DNA of 64,000 bases from Nocardioides jishulii (GTDB lineage Bacteria > Actinomycetota > Actinomycetes > Propionibacteriales > Nocardioidaceae), in contig NZ_CP040748.1 in NCBI RefSeq assembly GCF_006007965.1, positions 806,001 to 870,000 of the forward strand, read 5' to 3'. The position numbers and the translations under genes are program-made. Numbering within the stretch: the stretch's first letter is position 1; every line of letters starts with the position of its first letter. Shown here in pieces: positions 8,922 to 17,104 of this stretch. A model generated the notes under the pieces. The model searched no databases. It was not told the origin of the DNA and saw nothing but the letters and a program-made list of their open reading frames with translations.

Positions 8922-10192
8922 GCGTGCTGGGACGAAAGACGCGCATCGACGACGAGGACCTGGCCGAGATCGTGGAGCAGATGGGCGGGGACGGGGTCTG
9001 GGTCCACCCGTCCTTCGCCCGCGCCCACCAGGTCACCGCCCGCGACGAGGCCCGCCTGGAGCGGCTCGTGGCCGAGACCGACTCCATGCAGCTGCGGATC
9101 GTCCTGGTCGACGTCGACTTCAGTGACGACCGGTTCCAGGGCGACTTCACCTCCCTCAGCGCCTGGGTCCACGACGACCTGGGGGGTGACGCCGTCTACC
9201 TCGGGGCCGAGGGCGGCGGGGGGCGGTTGGTGGCCGAGGAGTTCGGTGACGCCCCCGAGGACCTCTTCTACGCCGCGGACATCGCCGCCCAGGAGCATCC
9301 GGACGACGTCGTGGCCCAGGTGGAGCGGACCGTCGAGCTGGCCGAGAGCGGCGAGGACCTCTACGAGCAGTGGTCCGAGCTGCGCGAGGAGTCCGCACCG
9401 TCGTCCTCGTTCCTCGACGAGGGGTTCGGGAGGACGCAGGCCGGTGACGGGCCCCCCTGGGGCGGGATCGTGACGGTGACCGTGGTGCTGGTGGCGGCCG
9501 TCGGGGCCTGGGTCTGGAGACGCGGTGTGCGCAGAGGTGGTGCCGGCACCTGGCGTGGGGCTGGCCGTCGGTCAGGGCGTCCCTTCACCTTGCCGCCCGC
9601 GGTGCTGCGTACGGTCCGGGCGGCCGAGGACCGGCGGTGGCGCCAGGTCACCGAGGCCGAGGTGCTCGCGCTCGGTGAGGCCCTGGGCGCCCAGAGCCCG
9701 GTGCCGGGCCGGGAGGCCACGTGGCGACAGGCGCTCGACCACTACGACGCCGCGCGCTCGGTCCTGGACCGTGTCGGCTCCCCGGCGGACGTCGTGGGCG
9801 CGCTGGTGCTCGCGCGTCGCGGCGACTCGGCGCGCCGTGCGGCGCTGGCCGGCGGGCGCGGGCGTGAGGCCTGGCGCCCGCCCCTCACCTGCTACTTCAA
9901 CCCGCTGCACACGGGGACCGTGCGCACGGTCACCTGGCAGGACGGGCGACGCTCGGTCGACGTGCCGGCGTGCGCGGCGTGCGCGCCGCAGGTGACGCAG
10001 GGTCGAGAGCCCGAGGACGCCCTGGACTTCGTCGACCAGGGGTCGGCCACGCACTACTACCGACTCGACATCGGCGCGTGGAGCGAGACCGGCTACGGCG
10101 CGCTCGAGCCCGACCTGATCGGTGCGCTGCGGCAGGGCCGGCGGCGCCGGCGCAGGCGTCACGCCCCGGGATCAGGGCGGCGACCGAAGTAG
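8918..10192 (+). CDS. Unknown membrane-anchored protein with C-terminal CX5H-CX2C domain (trio gene 3)
   Basis: The 424-residue product mirrors trio gene 1: an acidic N-terminal domain (1-165) with a GGDAVYLG strand-turn, one transmembrane helix (about 183-201), a basic linker, and a C-terminal domain with Cys325-X5-His331, Cys352-X2-Cys355 and then YYRLDIGAWSETGYGAL. It ends in a polybasic tail of Arg, Lys and Pro. The matched Cys/His spacing and the shared W-x-TGxGAL ending show that the two genes are paralogues. The ATG at 8918 overlaps the stop of gene 2 (ATGA). A membrane sensor or assembly factor is possible, but nothing proves it. Confidence 0.7.
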   Translation: MSVLGRKTRIDDEDLAEIVEQMGGDGVWVHPSFARAHQVTARDEARLERLVAETDSMQLRIVLVDVDFSDDRFQGDFTSLSAWVHDDLGGDAVYLGAEGGGGRLVAEEFGDAPEDLFYAADIAAQEHPDDVVAQVERTVELAESGEDLYEQWSELREESAPSSSFLDEGFGRTQAGDGPPWGGIVTVTVVLVAAVGAWVWRRGVRRGGAGTWRGAGRRSGRPFTLPPAVLRTVRAAEDRRWRQVTEAEVLALGEALGAQSPVPGREATWRQALDHYDAARSVLDRVGSPADVVGALVLARRGDSARRAALAGGRGREAWRPPLTCYFNPLHTGTVRTVTWQDGRRSVDVPACAACAPQVTQGREPEDALDFVDQGSATHYYRLDIGAWSETGYGALEPDLIGALRQGRRRRRRRHAPGSGRRPK

Positions 10193-10416
10193 GCCTCCTC
10201 GATCCGGTGCCGCTGGTCGCGCAGCACCGCGGCGTCGTCGACCAGCTGCACCCGGCCCTGACGCAGTAGCGCCGCGGCAGCGCACGGGTTCGAACCCGGG
10301 GCGCCGCGCCCCGACGGTGCTGCCTGGGAGGTGTCCACCCTGGTGGCGGCCGACGCCTCGGCCTTCCCGACCGCGTCGGGGGTCAACCCGATGGTCTCCG
10401 TGCCTCGATCGCCCAC
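10159..10416 (-). CDS. Possible small protein (about 85 residues), unknown
   Basis: The last 35 codons on the minus strand (about 10159-10266) have a strong G/C third-position bias and read like a real soluble C-terminus (…QGRVQLVDDAAVLRDQRHRIEEAYFGRR…), unlike shadow frames. The upstream half is less convincing. The start is uncertain; a GTG at 10416 is the nearest in-frame choice and has no clear ribosome-binding site. It would overlap the 3' end of the trio operon by 34 bases, tail to tail. This is the only content I see between 10193 and 10482. No family recognised; it could be a gene remnant. Confidence 0.35.
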   Translation of the reverse strand: MGDRGTETIGLTPDAVGKAEASAATRVDTSQAAPSGRGAPGSNPCAAAALLRQGRVQLVDDAAVLRDQRHRIEEAYFGRRPDPGA

Positions 10417-10482
10417 ATGAATGCGAGTCGGTTGGCGGCCCGGCTCGCCTGATCCCGTGGTGTGGCCTGATTGGATGACCCC

Positions 10483-11565
10483 ATGGCTGCACTCGACCTG
10501 ACCACTGACGTCGTCACGCTGACCGAACAGCTCGTCAACATCCCTTCGGTCAGCCACGAGGAGGCGGAGATCGCCGACGCTGTCGAGGTCGCGCTGAGGG
10601 CGCTGCCGCACCTCGAGGTCACGCGACGCGGCCACACGCTCGTCGCGCGCACCCACCTCGGTCGCGCCGAACGGGTCATCATCGCGGGCCACCTCGACAC
10701 CGTGCCGGTCAACGACAACATGCCGGCGCGGCGCGAGGGCGACGTCCTGCACGGGCTCGGGACCTGCGACATGAAGGGTGGCGACGCCGTCATCCTGAAG
10801 CTCGCCGCCACCCTGCCCGAGCCCAACCGCGACCTGACCCTCGTCCTCTACGACGCCGAGGAGGTCGCCAGCATCCACAACGGCCTGCGCAAGCTCACCG
10901 AGACCGACCCCGACCTGCTCGCCGCCGACTTCGCCATCCTCATGGAGCCCTCCAACGCGGGCGTCGAGGCCGGGTGCCAGGGCACCCTGCGGGTGGAGGT
11001 GCGTACGCACGGGGAGCGCGCCCACTCGGCGCGCAGCTGGCGCGGGGTCAACGCGATCCACGGCGCCGGCGAGATCCTCGATCGACTCCGGGCCTACGAG
11101 GCCCGACGTCCGGTGATCGACGGGTTGGAGTACCACGAGGGACTCAACGCCGTCGCGATCAGCGGTGGCGTGGCCGGCAACGTGGTCCCCGACGAGTGCG
11201 TGGTCACGGTCAACTTCCGCTTCGCCCCCGACCGCTCCGAGGACGACGCGGTGGCGTTCGTCCGCGACTTCTTCGACGGCTTCGACCTGACGGTCACCGA
11301 CCTGGCACCGGGAGCCCTGCCCGGCCTGGAGCGGCCCGCCGCGCGCGCCTTCGTCGACGCCGTGGGCGGTACCGTCAACCCGAAGTTCGGATGGACCGAC
11401 GTTGCGCGTTTCAGCACCCTGGGGGTGCCCGCGGTGAACTACGGTCCCGGTGACCCGCTCTACGCCCACAAGCAGGACGAGCACGTGCGGGTCCAGGAGA
11501 TCGTGGACTGCGAGACCACGCTCCGCGCCTGGTTGACCGGCTCAGGAGAGGTGGCCCCCGCATGA
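10483..11565 (+). CDS. dapE: Succinyl-diaminopimelate desuccinylase
   Basis: The 360-residue M20-family metallopeptidase hydrolyses N-succinyl-LL-diaminopimelate to LL-diaminopimelate and succinate in lysine and peptidoglycan synthesis. Metal-site motifs are visible as GHLDTVP (His70, Asp72), CDMKGG (Asp96) and AEEV (Glu126/Glu127). The middle dimerisation domain carries HSARSW, and HKQDEHV near the C-terminus supplies another ligand. The ATG at 10483 is preferred over a TTG four codons earlier. The stop overlaps the next start (ATGA). The sequence resembles the actinobacterial DapE type. Confidence 0.93.
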   Translation: MAALDLTTDVVTLTEQLVNIPSVSHEEAEIADAVEVALRALPHLEVTRRGHTLVARTHLGRAERVIIAGHLDTVPVNDNMPARREGDVLHGLGTCDMKGGDAVILKLAATLPEPNRDLTLVLYDAEEVASIHNGLRKLTETDPDLLAADFAILMEPSNAGVEAGCQGTLRVEVRTHGERAHSARSWRGVNAIHGAGEILDRLRAYEARRPVIDGLEYHEGLNAVAISGGVAGNVVPDECVVTVNFRFAPDRSEDDAVAFVRDFFDGFDLTVTDLAPGALPGLERPAARAFVDAVGGTVNPKFGWTDVARFSTLGVPAVNYGPGDPLYAHKQDEHVRVQEIVDCETTLRAWLTGSGEVAPA

Positions 11566-12323
11566 TGGACAAGTTCCGTGGCCCGATGCGGCTGCGACGC
11601 AGCCAGGTGGACTACATCACCCACGACCAGCGTCTGCTCGACTCGCGTGGCCCCTCCGACTGGGTGCACACCGATCCATGGCGTGTGATGCGCATCCAGG
11701 CGGAGTTCATCGAGGGATTCGGTTCCCTCGCCGACCTCGGACCCGCCATCTCCGTCTTCGGGTCTGCCCGCACGCCGAACGACCACCCCGACTTCGCGCA
11801 GGGCGAGGCGCTCGGGCGCAAGCTCGCCGAGGCAGGTTTCGCGGTGATCACCGGCGGCGGGCCGGGTGCCATGGAGGCCGCCAACAAGGGCGCCAGCGAG
11901 GCGGGCGGGGTCTCGGTCGGCCTCGGGATCGAGCTGCCCTTCGAAGCCGGGCTCAACCCCTGGGTCGACAAGGGCATCAACTTCCGTTACTTCTTCGCCC
12001 GCAAGACGATGTTCATCAAGTACTCCCAGGGCTATGTCGTGCTGCCCGGCGGCGTCGGGACCCTTGACGAGCTCTTCGAGGCGATCACGCTCGTGCAGAC
12101 CGGCAAGATCACCTCCTTCCCGATCGTGCTCTTCGGCAGCGAGTACTGGGGCGGCCTGGTGGACTGGATCAGGGACACCGTGCTCGCCCGGGGCATGATC
12201 GGCTCCGGCGACCTCGACCTGTTCCACCTCACCGACGACGTCGACGAGACGGTCGAGCTCATGCTGAAGGCGCGCGCCGAGCGCGCAGCACGCCCCGCCG
12301 AACGGCGCGGGCAGTGGGACTGA
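11562..12323 (+). CDS. LOG family protein (TIGR00730), nucleotide phosphoribohydrolase-like
   Basis: The 253-residue Rossmann-like protein carries the LOG-family signature PGGVGTLDE (from residue 162) and an upstream GGGPGAMEAANKGA loop. The family was formerly mis-annotated as lysine decarboxylase. Characterised members cleave cytokinin or purine riboside monophosphates to base plus ribose 5-phosphate. The N-terminus is longer than in minimal members (about 60 extra residues). The ATG overlaps the dapE stop, so the two are co-translated. The physiological substrate here is not shown. Confidence 0.88.
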   Translation: MMDKFRGPMRLRRSQVDYITHDQRLLDSRGPSDWVHTDPWRVMRIQAEFIEGFGSLADLGPAISVFGSARTPNDHPDFAQGEALGRKLAEAGFAVITGGGPGAMEAANKGASEAGGVSVGLGIELPFEAGLNPWVDKGINFRYFFARKTMFIKYSQGYVVLPGGVGTLDELFEAITLVQTGKITSFPIVLFGSEYWGGLVDWIRDTVLARGMIGSGDLDLFHLTDDVDETVELMLKARAERAARPAERRGQWD

Positions 12324-12354
12324 GCGGAGCTGACATGGAGAACGGGAGCAGCCG

Positions 12355-12681
12355 ATGATGTGGGTCTTCGCCATCCTCATGGTCCTGGTGCTGGGCGTGG
12401 TGGCCGCGGTGGCCGCTGGCCGGGTCGGCTTCCTGCCGCCCACCGAGACGCGGCTGGGCGCGGAGCCCCCGAGCGGTCCGCTGTCGCCGGACGACCTGCG
12501 CGGCGTACGTTTCACGCTCGCCCTGCGCGGCTACCGGATGGACGAGGTGGACGCCCTGCTCGACCGGGTGGCCGCCCAGTGGGAGGCGCAGGCCGAGGCC
12601 CCGGCGCAGCCCGGACGCCGCCGCGGCGAGCCAGCCGTGCCGCCGGTGACCGGCCCGGACCATCGGGCGGACCCGAGCTGA
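12355..12681 (+). CDS. DivIVA-domain membrane protein
   Basis: The 108-residue protein has one N-terminal transmembrane helix (residues 3-22) and a short DivIVA-like motif, RGYRMDEVDALLDRV, at about 58-72, followed by a Pro/Ala/Arg-rich tail. The DivIVA domain binds curved membrane and organises polar growth in actinobacteria, but this copy lacks the long coiled coil of Wag31. Two ATG codons in tandem (12355, 12358) are possible starts. It follows dapE and the LOG gene by 31 bases and is probably in the same operon. Confidence 0.82.
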   Translation: MMWVFAILMVLVLGVVAAVAAGRVGFLPPTETRLGAEPPSGPLSPDDLRGVRFTLALRGYRMDEVDALLDRVAAQWEAQAEAPAQPGRRRGEPAVPPVTGPDHRADPS

Positions 12682-12701
12682 GCAGGTCCGCCCGCAGCGT
12701 C

Positions 12702-12737
12702 CGAGCATGAGGCCGAGCATGCGGCCGAGCATGGCGC
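12702..12737 (+). repeat. Three tandem 12-base repeats
   Basis: Three consecutive 12-base units share CGAGCATG (12702-12713, 12714-12725, 12726-12737), with the last bases varying. They lie between the DivIVA-domain gene and the next membrane-protein gene. No hairpin is evident. Likely a local slippage array. Confidence 0.6.
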
Positions 12738-12768
12738 CGCGACCGTCACGTGGTGCAGACTGCGGCCT

Positions 12769-13191
12769 GTGTCACCTGAAATCATCGTCTGGGTCCTGAG
12801 CTTCCTCGGCGCGGTCGTCGTGGTGCTCACCCGCGTGCGCCTGGGCAAGGAGCAGGAGGACGGCACCAAGGCCGTCAGCCGCACCGTCCTGGCCGTGCAC
12901 ACGAGCGTGGGCGCCCTGGCCGTCGTCGTGTGGACGGCGTTCATCGTCTTCCCCGAGTCGAGCCCCTTCGGTGGCGACCTCGTCGGTCTCCTCGGGCTGG
13001 CGCTGTGGTGGGTGACCGTCTTCGCCGGCCTGGGCCTCCTGCTGCGTTGGCTGCCGTCGCGTGGCCGGCACACCAGCTCGGTCGACGAGGACGAGTGGGC
13101 CGAGGGCCCCGGGTTGTCGATGCTGGCCCACCTCGGGCTCCTGCTCGGGGTGCTGGTCTTCACGTGGGCCTTCGCCACCAGCACGGTGTGA
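12769..13191 (+). CDS. Four-helix membrane protein, unknown
   Basis: The 140-residue protein has about four hydrophobic helices (3-22, 42-62, 68-92 and 118-138) with an acidic loop (VDEDEWAEGPG) before the last. The start is GTG at 12769; no strong ribosome-binding site is visible. It is convergent with the PaaX-family gene 20 bases away. No recognised motif. The hydrophobic pattern and codon bias support a real gene, function unknown. Confidence 0.65.
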   Translation: MSPEIIVWVLSFLGAVVVVLTRVRLGKEQEDGTKAVSRTVLAVHTSVGALAVVVWTAFIVFPESSPFGGDLVGLLGLALWWVTVFAGLGLLLRWLPSRGRHTSSVDEDEWAEGPGLSMLAHLGLLLGVLVFTWAFATSTV

Positions 13192-13211
13192 CCCGCGGGG
13201 CGTCGTACGCC

Positions 13212-13991
13212 TCAGTCGAGCGCGCGCGCCACGAACCGCGCGGCCCCCTCGCGCAGCCGGTCGGCCTCGGCGGTGAAGTAGGCCGCCGCCTCGTGCCCGG
13301 GCCAGTCCTCGGGCAGTAGTTCGGCCGGCAGGCCCGGGTCGGAGAAGAGGAACATCCGCCACTCGTGCACGAGGTGGAAGCGGGCCGCGAAGGCCGCCTC
13401 GTCCTCGTCCTCGTGGGTGGAGAGGTGGCTCTTCACCTTCTCGGCGACGTGCGTCAGCCACTCCACGTACGACGTGGCCAGGGCGTCGAGGTCCCAGGCA
13501 CGCAGCGGTGCGTCCGCGGGACCGAACTCGCTCACCGTCGCCCGGACCGCGCTGGCCCCGCAGCGGCTCAGCACGTCGTCGAGCTCGGTGTGGCGCCACG
13601 GGCTCACCCATACGTCGCTGCGCAGCTCGGCGTGGCCGAGCCAGCCGAGCTCCCGGGCCAGCCGTCCCCGCGCTCCGCGTCCGGGCGGGGGAGTGACCGC
13701 GATGAGCTGCCACGTGCCGTCCCAGGCGCGAGTCGACGTGGGGTAGACGCGGGCGGCCGCCTGCTCGTAGCGCGTCTCGGCGCGGGCGGTCGCGGCGTAC
13801 CCCCGCCCCTTGGGCAGGGTCACGGGTTCGAGCCACCCCTGGGTGACCATCCGGGAGACCGCGGTACGCACCGCAGGGGCCGCGATCCCGACGGGCGCGA
13901 GCAGGCGTACGAGGGCGGCGACCGTCGTACGGCGGCCGTGGTCCGGCAACAGGTCGCCGTACACGTCGAAGATCGCGGAGCGCGCGTGCAT
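13212..13991 (-). CDS. PaaX family transcriptional regulator
   Basis: The 259-residue product fits the three-part PaaX layout: an N-terminal winged helix (about 1-80, with the DLLPDHGRRTTVAALVRLL and AVRTAVSRMVTQGWL segments), a central PaaX domain and a C-terminal PaaX-C domain with FHLVHEWRMFLFSDPGLP. Characterised PaaX repressors respond to phenylacetyl-CoA and control phenylacetate degradation. No paa genes lie nearby, so the target here is unknown. It is divergent from the DUF3117 gene across a 157-base gap. Confidence 0.88.
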   Translation of the reverse strand: MHARSAIFDVYGDLLPDHGRRTTVAALVRLLAPVGIAAPAVRTAVSRMVTQGWLEPVTLPKGRGYAATARAETRYEQAAARVYPTSTRAWDGTWQLIAVTPPPGRGARGRLARELGWLGHAELRSDVWVSPWRHTELDDVLSRCGASAVRATVSEFGPADAPLRAWDLDALATSYVEWLTHVAEKVKSHLSTHEDEDEAAFAARFHLVHEWRMFLFSDPGLPAELLPEDWPGHEAAAYFTAEADRLREGAARFVARALD

Positions 13992-14148
13992 GGGCCGCAG
14001 TCTCGCAGGACTGGACGCGCCGCGCTGGCGTTGGGGCAGGTTGCGACGGACCTGTGGTGCCCGTCACTCGACGGATAGGGGATAATAGGCCAACGGCATT
14101 TCCCTGCGGCGACACGGCCGCGCGACAACAGGAAGCAGAGGTACGCTC

Positions 14149-14316
14149 ATGGCGGCCATGAAGCCGAGGACTGGCGACGGACCCTTGGAGGTCACCAAGG
14201 AAGGACGCGGCATCGTGATGCGCGTACCTCTCGAAGGTGGGGGACGTCTGGTTGTCGAGCTCAACGCCGAAGAGGCAGCCGCCCTCGGTGACGCCCTCAA
14301 GGACGTTGTCGGCTGA
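14149..14316 (+). CDS. DUF3117 domain-containing protein
   Basis: The 55-residue protein starts MAAMKPRTGDGPLEV and ends EEAAALGDALKDVVG, matching the short DUF3117 family conserved across actinobacteria. Its function is unknown. A purine-rich GGAAGCAGAG precedes the ATG at 14149. The pepA frame begins two bases after its stop. The AT-rich GATAAT-like sequence near 14080-14090 may be its -10 element. The gene is short and easily missed, but the match to the family is strong. Confidence 0.9.
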   Translation: MAAMKPRTGDGPLEVTKEGRGIVMRVPLEGGGRLVVELNAEEAAALGDALKDVVG

Positions 14317-14318
14317 CT

Positions 14319-15896
14319 GTGGCCACCCACCTGATGCCCTCGCTCCCGGCCCAGGTCTCGCCGCCCGAGTTCGCCATCAGCGCGAACCTGCCGCACGAGA
14401 TCAATGGCGTCGAGGTCCTTGCGCTGCCGGTTCTTCCGGCGCCTGACGAGGACTCCTCGGTCGTGCTCGGTCCCGGCGCCGAGGAGGCTGCCGAGGCGTT
14501 GGGCATCGACCTGCTCGCGGTCCTGGAGACCACTGGTGCGACGGGTCGCACCGGGGAGGTGACCCGGGTCCCGGTCGTGGAGGGTGAGCTCGCGCTGGTC
14601 CTGCTGGTCGGGGTCGGCCAGCAGACGGCCACCGACTTCCGGCGGGCGGGCGCGGCGCTGGCCCGGGCGGTCAAGGACCGCGCCAGCGTCGCCAGCAGCA
14701 TCAGTGCGATCGCCGAGGACGACGGCTTCGAGGCCTTCGTGGTGGGCACCATGCTCGGCTCGTTCGGATTCCACTGGCGCTCCGCCGGCCCCAAGGAACG
14801 CCCCGTGCGTCAGGTCGTGCTGGCCGGCGTCGCCGACGCCGACGCGCTGCGCCCGGCCCTGGCCACGGCGTTGGCGATCGGTGGGGCGGGCTGGCGCGCG
14901 CGGATGCTCGCGACGGTGCCCTCCAACGTGAAGAACCCCGCCTGGCTGGCGGACCAGGCCGTCGAGGTCGCCGGACTCTCAGGTCTCGAGGTCAAGGTCT
15001 GGGACGAGGACGACCTGGCCGAGCAGGGCTTCGGTGGCCTGCTCGCCGTGGGTCGCGCCTCGACCACGCCGCCGCGCCTCGTCCAGCTGGAGTACTCGCC
15101 CGTCTCCGACAGCCCGGAGGAGCTCCCGCGCCTGGTCCTGGTGGGCAAGGGCATCACCTTCGACACCGGCGGCCTCAGCATCAAGCCGGCCGAGGGCATG
15201 GTCAACATGAAGCGCGACATGACCGGTGCTGCCGTCGTGCTCGCCACCATGGCAGCGCTCTCCGACGTCGGGTGCCCCGTGCGGGTCACGGGGCTGCTCG
15301 CGATCGCGGAGAACGCCGTGGGCGGCGACGCCATGCGGCCCGGCGACGTGATCCGCCACTTCGGCGGACGCACGTCGGAGGTCAACAACACCGACGCCGA
15401 GGGCCGACTCGTGCTGGCCGACGCGATGGCGTACGCCGTCGCCGAGCTCGCCCCTGACGTCCTGGTCGACGTGGCCACCCTGACCGGCGCGATGAAGGTC
15501 GCGCTCGGGGTCCAGACCGGTGGTTTCTTCGCCAACGACCAGGCCCTGGCCGACAAGGTGTCCGCGGCGGGTGACGCTGCCGGCGAGCCGGTCTGGCGGA
15601 TGCCGCTCGTGGCCGACTACGAGGAGAAGATCGCCTCCAAGGTGGCCGACGGTGACAACGCCGCCGGTGGCGCCGGGGCGATCACCGCCGCACTCTTCCT
15701 CCAGCACTTCGCCGGAGACGTCCCGTGGGCGCACCTCGACATCGCCTCGGTCGGTGACTCCGCCTCCGACCGCCACGAGTGGACGGCCGGCCCGACCGGC
15801 TTCGGCGCCCGGCTGCTCCTGCAGTGGCTGCGCAGCGAGGCGCCGCTCGACGACATCGCCCGTGACAGGGCTGCTCGCGACAGGGCTGCTCGATGA
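14319..15896 (+). CDS. pepA: Leucyl aminopeptidase (M17)
   Basis: The 525-residue M17 peptidase is a cytosolic two-metal exopeptidase that removes N-terminal amino acids. The C-terminal catalytic domain shows GKGITFDTGGLSIKP, the following NMKRDMTGAA, and the family signature NTDAEGRL at 357-364. The start is uncertain: GTG at 14319, two bases after DUF3117, or ATG at 14334, neither with a clear ribosome-binding site. The C-terminus ends in a small duplication (DRAARDRAAR) encoded by a 15-base tandem repeat. The stop overlaps the next ATG. Confidence 0.93.
   Translation: MATHLMPSLPAQVSPPEFAISANLPHEINGVEVLALPVLPAPDEDSSVVLGPGAEEAAEALGIDLLAVLETTGATGRTGEVTRVPVVEGELALVLLVGVGQQTATDFRRAGAALARAVKDRASVASSISAIAEDDGFEAFVVGTMLGSFGFHWRSAGPKERPVRQVVLAGVADADALRPALATALAIGGAGWRARMLATVPSNVKNPAWLADQAVEVAGLSGLEVKVWDEDDLAEQGFGGLLAVGRASTTPPRLVQLEYSPVSDSPEELPRLVLVGKGITFDTGGLSIKPAEGMVNMKRDMTGAAVVLATMAALSDVGCPVRVTGLLAIAENAVGGDAMRPGDVIRHFGGRTSEVNNTDAEGRLVLADAMAYAVAELAPDVLVDVATLTGAMKVALGVQTGGFFANDQALADKVSAAGDAAGEPVWRMPLVADYEEKIASKVADGDNAAGGAGAITAALFLQHFAGDVPWAHLDIASVGDSASDRHEWTAGPTGFGARLLLQWLRSEAPLDDIARDRAARDRAAR
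15864..15893 (+). repeat. 15-base tandem duplication at the pepA 3' end
   Basis: GACAGGGCTGCTCG occurs at 15864 and again at 15879, in a direct 15-base tandem repeat that duplicates five codons at the pepA C-terminus. The second copy runs into the ATGA overlap with the next gene. Probably replication slippage. Confidence 0.75.
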
Positions 15897-16231
15897 GGGG
15901 CCTGAGCGTGCGCTGGTCGCTCGCCGACGCCCCCGCCGGCGCCGCCCAGGAGCTGCGTGACTACGTCGCCGACGCCTCCCACGCCCGCTTCTCGGGGATG
16001 ACAGGACTGCGCTTCAAGACGTGGCGCATGCGCGAGGGCGAGTGGTTCGAGGGGACGTACGTCTTCGTGAGCGACGAGGCCCGGGCCGAGTTCGAGGCGG
16101 GTTTCCGTCCGAACGCCGGCGAAGCACCGGTCTCGAAGATCGCCGGGAGTGGCCCGGTGCTCATCGAGCCCTTCGAGGTCGTCGCGATCGCCGAGGGCTG
16201 GGACGGGTTCGCCTCGTCCCCCCGCGGCTGA
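15893..16231 (+). CDS. Small ABM/YdhR-like dimeric alpha-beta barrel protein
   Basis: The 112-residue protein opens with a strand (LSVRWSLADA), then a helix, GMTGLRFKTWRMREGEWFEGTYVF and a helix containing EARAEFEAGFR. This is typical of the small ferredoxin-like monooxygenase-related proteins of the YdhR/ABM type. Their catalytic role is often unproven. The ATG overlaps the pepA stop, so it is co-translated with the aminopeptidase. No metal or cofactor site is visible. Could equally be a stress-response dimer of unknown function. Confidence 0.6.
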   Translation: MRGLSVRWSLADAPAGAAQELRDYVADASHARFSGMTGLRFKTWRMREGEWFEGTYVFVSDEARAEFEAGFRPNAGEAPVSKIAGSGPVLIEPFEVVAIAEGWDGFASSPRG

Positions 16232-16280
16232 GCCGTAGGGGCCACAGGGGCCGCAGGGCAACGCGTGAGAAGGCGGCGCC

Positions 16281-16931
16281 TCAGGCGTCGCCGGCCCACT
16301 CCTTCTTGGCGACCAGCAGGCCGTCGCCCACCGGAAGCAGCACCGGCACGAGGTTGTCGTTCTCGGCCACCAGTCGGCTGAGCTCGCGGATCGAGGACGT
16401 CTCCGGGTCCCGCTGCGAGGGGTCGGCCACGCGGTCGTGCCACAGGGCGTTGTCGAACGCCACCACCCCACCGGGGCGCAGCAGGCGCAACGCCTCGGCG
16501 AGGTAGGCGGAGTACTCCCGCTTGTCGCCGTCGCAGAAGACCAGGTCGTAGTGGCCGTCGGTCAGTCGGGGGAGGACGTCGAGGGCAGAGCCGCTGATCG
16601 TGCGGGCGCGCTGCGACGGGATGCCGGCCTCGTTGAAGGTCTCCTTGGCGAGGCGCTGGTGCTCGGCCTCGATGTCGACCGTGGTCAGGACGCCGTCGGG
16701 GCGCATGCCACGCAGCATCCACAGGCCGGAGACGCCGGTGCCGGTGCCGATCTCGACGACCGTACGGGCCTCGAGCACGGCGGTGAGGAAGCGCAGGGCC
16801 GCGCCCGTCCCCGAGCTGATCGGCGTCACGCCCACCTCGTCCGCCCGGGCACGGGCGGCCAGCAGGACCTCGTCCTCGGTGATGAACTGCTCGGAGTAGT
16901 TCCAGCTCGCGGGCTTCAGCGGAGCGGTGAT
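16281..16931 (-). CDS. SAM-dependent O-methyltransferase (Rv1220c-like), non-canonical start
   Basis: The 216-residue class I methyltransferase has the SAM-binding [16 protein letters not shown] motif, then [16 protein letters not shown] and [15 protein letters not shown], which fits the caffeoyl-CoA/catechol O-methyltransferase-like family. The frame reads as genuine protein ([15 protein letters not shown]) well upstream of the first GTG at 16835. No ATG, GTG or TTG occurs in frame before an upstream TAG. GGAGG at 16937-16941 lies 5 bases from an ATC at 16931, used here as the likely start; a CTG ten bases further in is the alternative. It is divergent from sigE, as Rv1220c is in Mycobacterium tuberculosis. 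Substrate unknown. Confidence 0.8.
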   Translation of the reverse strand: MTAPLKPASWNYSEQFITEDEVLLAARARADEVGVTPISSGTGAALRFLTAVLEARTVVEIGTGTGVSGLWMLRGMRPDGVLTTVDIEAEHQRLAKETFNEAGIPSQRARTISGSALDVLPRLTDGHYDLVFCDGDKREYSAYLAEALRLLRPGGVVAFDNALWHDRVADPSQRDPETSSIRELSRLVAENDNLVPVLLPVGDGLLVAKKEWAGDA

Positions 16932-17104
16932 GATGGCCTCCTCGGTGGGGGCCGCCTGCCGAGGCGGCCGGACGCACTCGTCGCCTCGCTGGCGACATGC
17001 CTGTGGACTCTATCGCGAAAGGATCGCCGCGGACGTCGGGCGTGGGTCCGCGTGAAGAATCCGATCCTTCCGGACTCTCACCCCGATTCAGCCTCGAAAC
17101 TCGG

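Noticed and set aside
10285..10310. GGGTTCGAACCC resembling a tRNA T-arm
   Set aside because: Neither strand gives a 5-base T stem in the correct register, and no acceptor or anticodon arms fit around it.
10417..11484. Minus-strand open frame antisense to dapE
   Set aside because: Shadow of dapE. Only the segment below 10416 has coding-like bias and is listed separately as a weak small gene.
12702..12737. CRISPR or integron-like array
   Set aside because: Only three adjoining 12-base units without spacers; a simple tandem repeat.
16255..16305. Terminator hairpin from GGCG-CGCC repeats near the methyltransferase stop
   Set aside because: The repeats are short self-complementary GC runs inside coding sequence and do not form a distinct stem with a tail.
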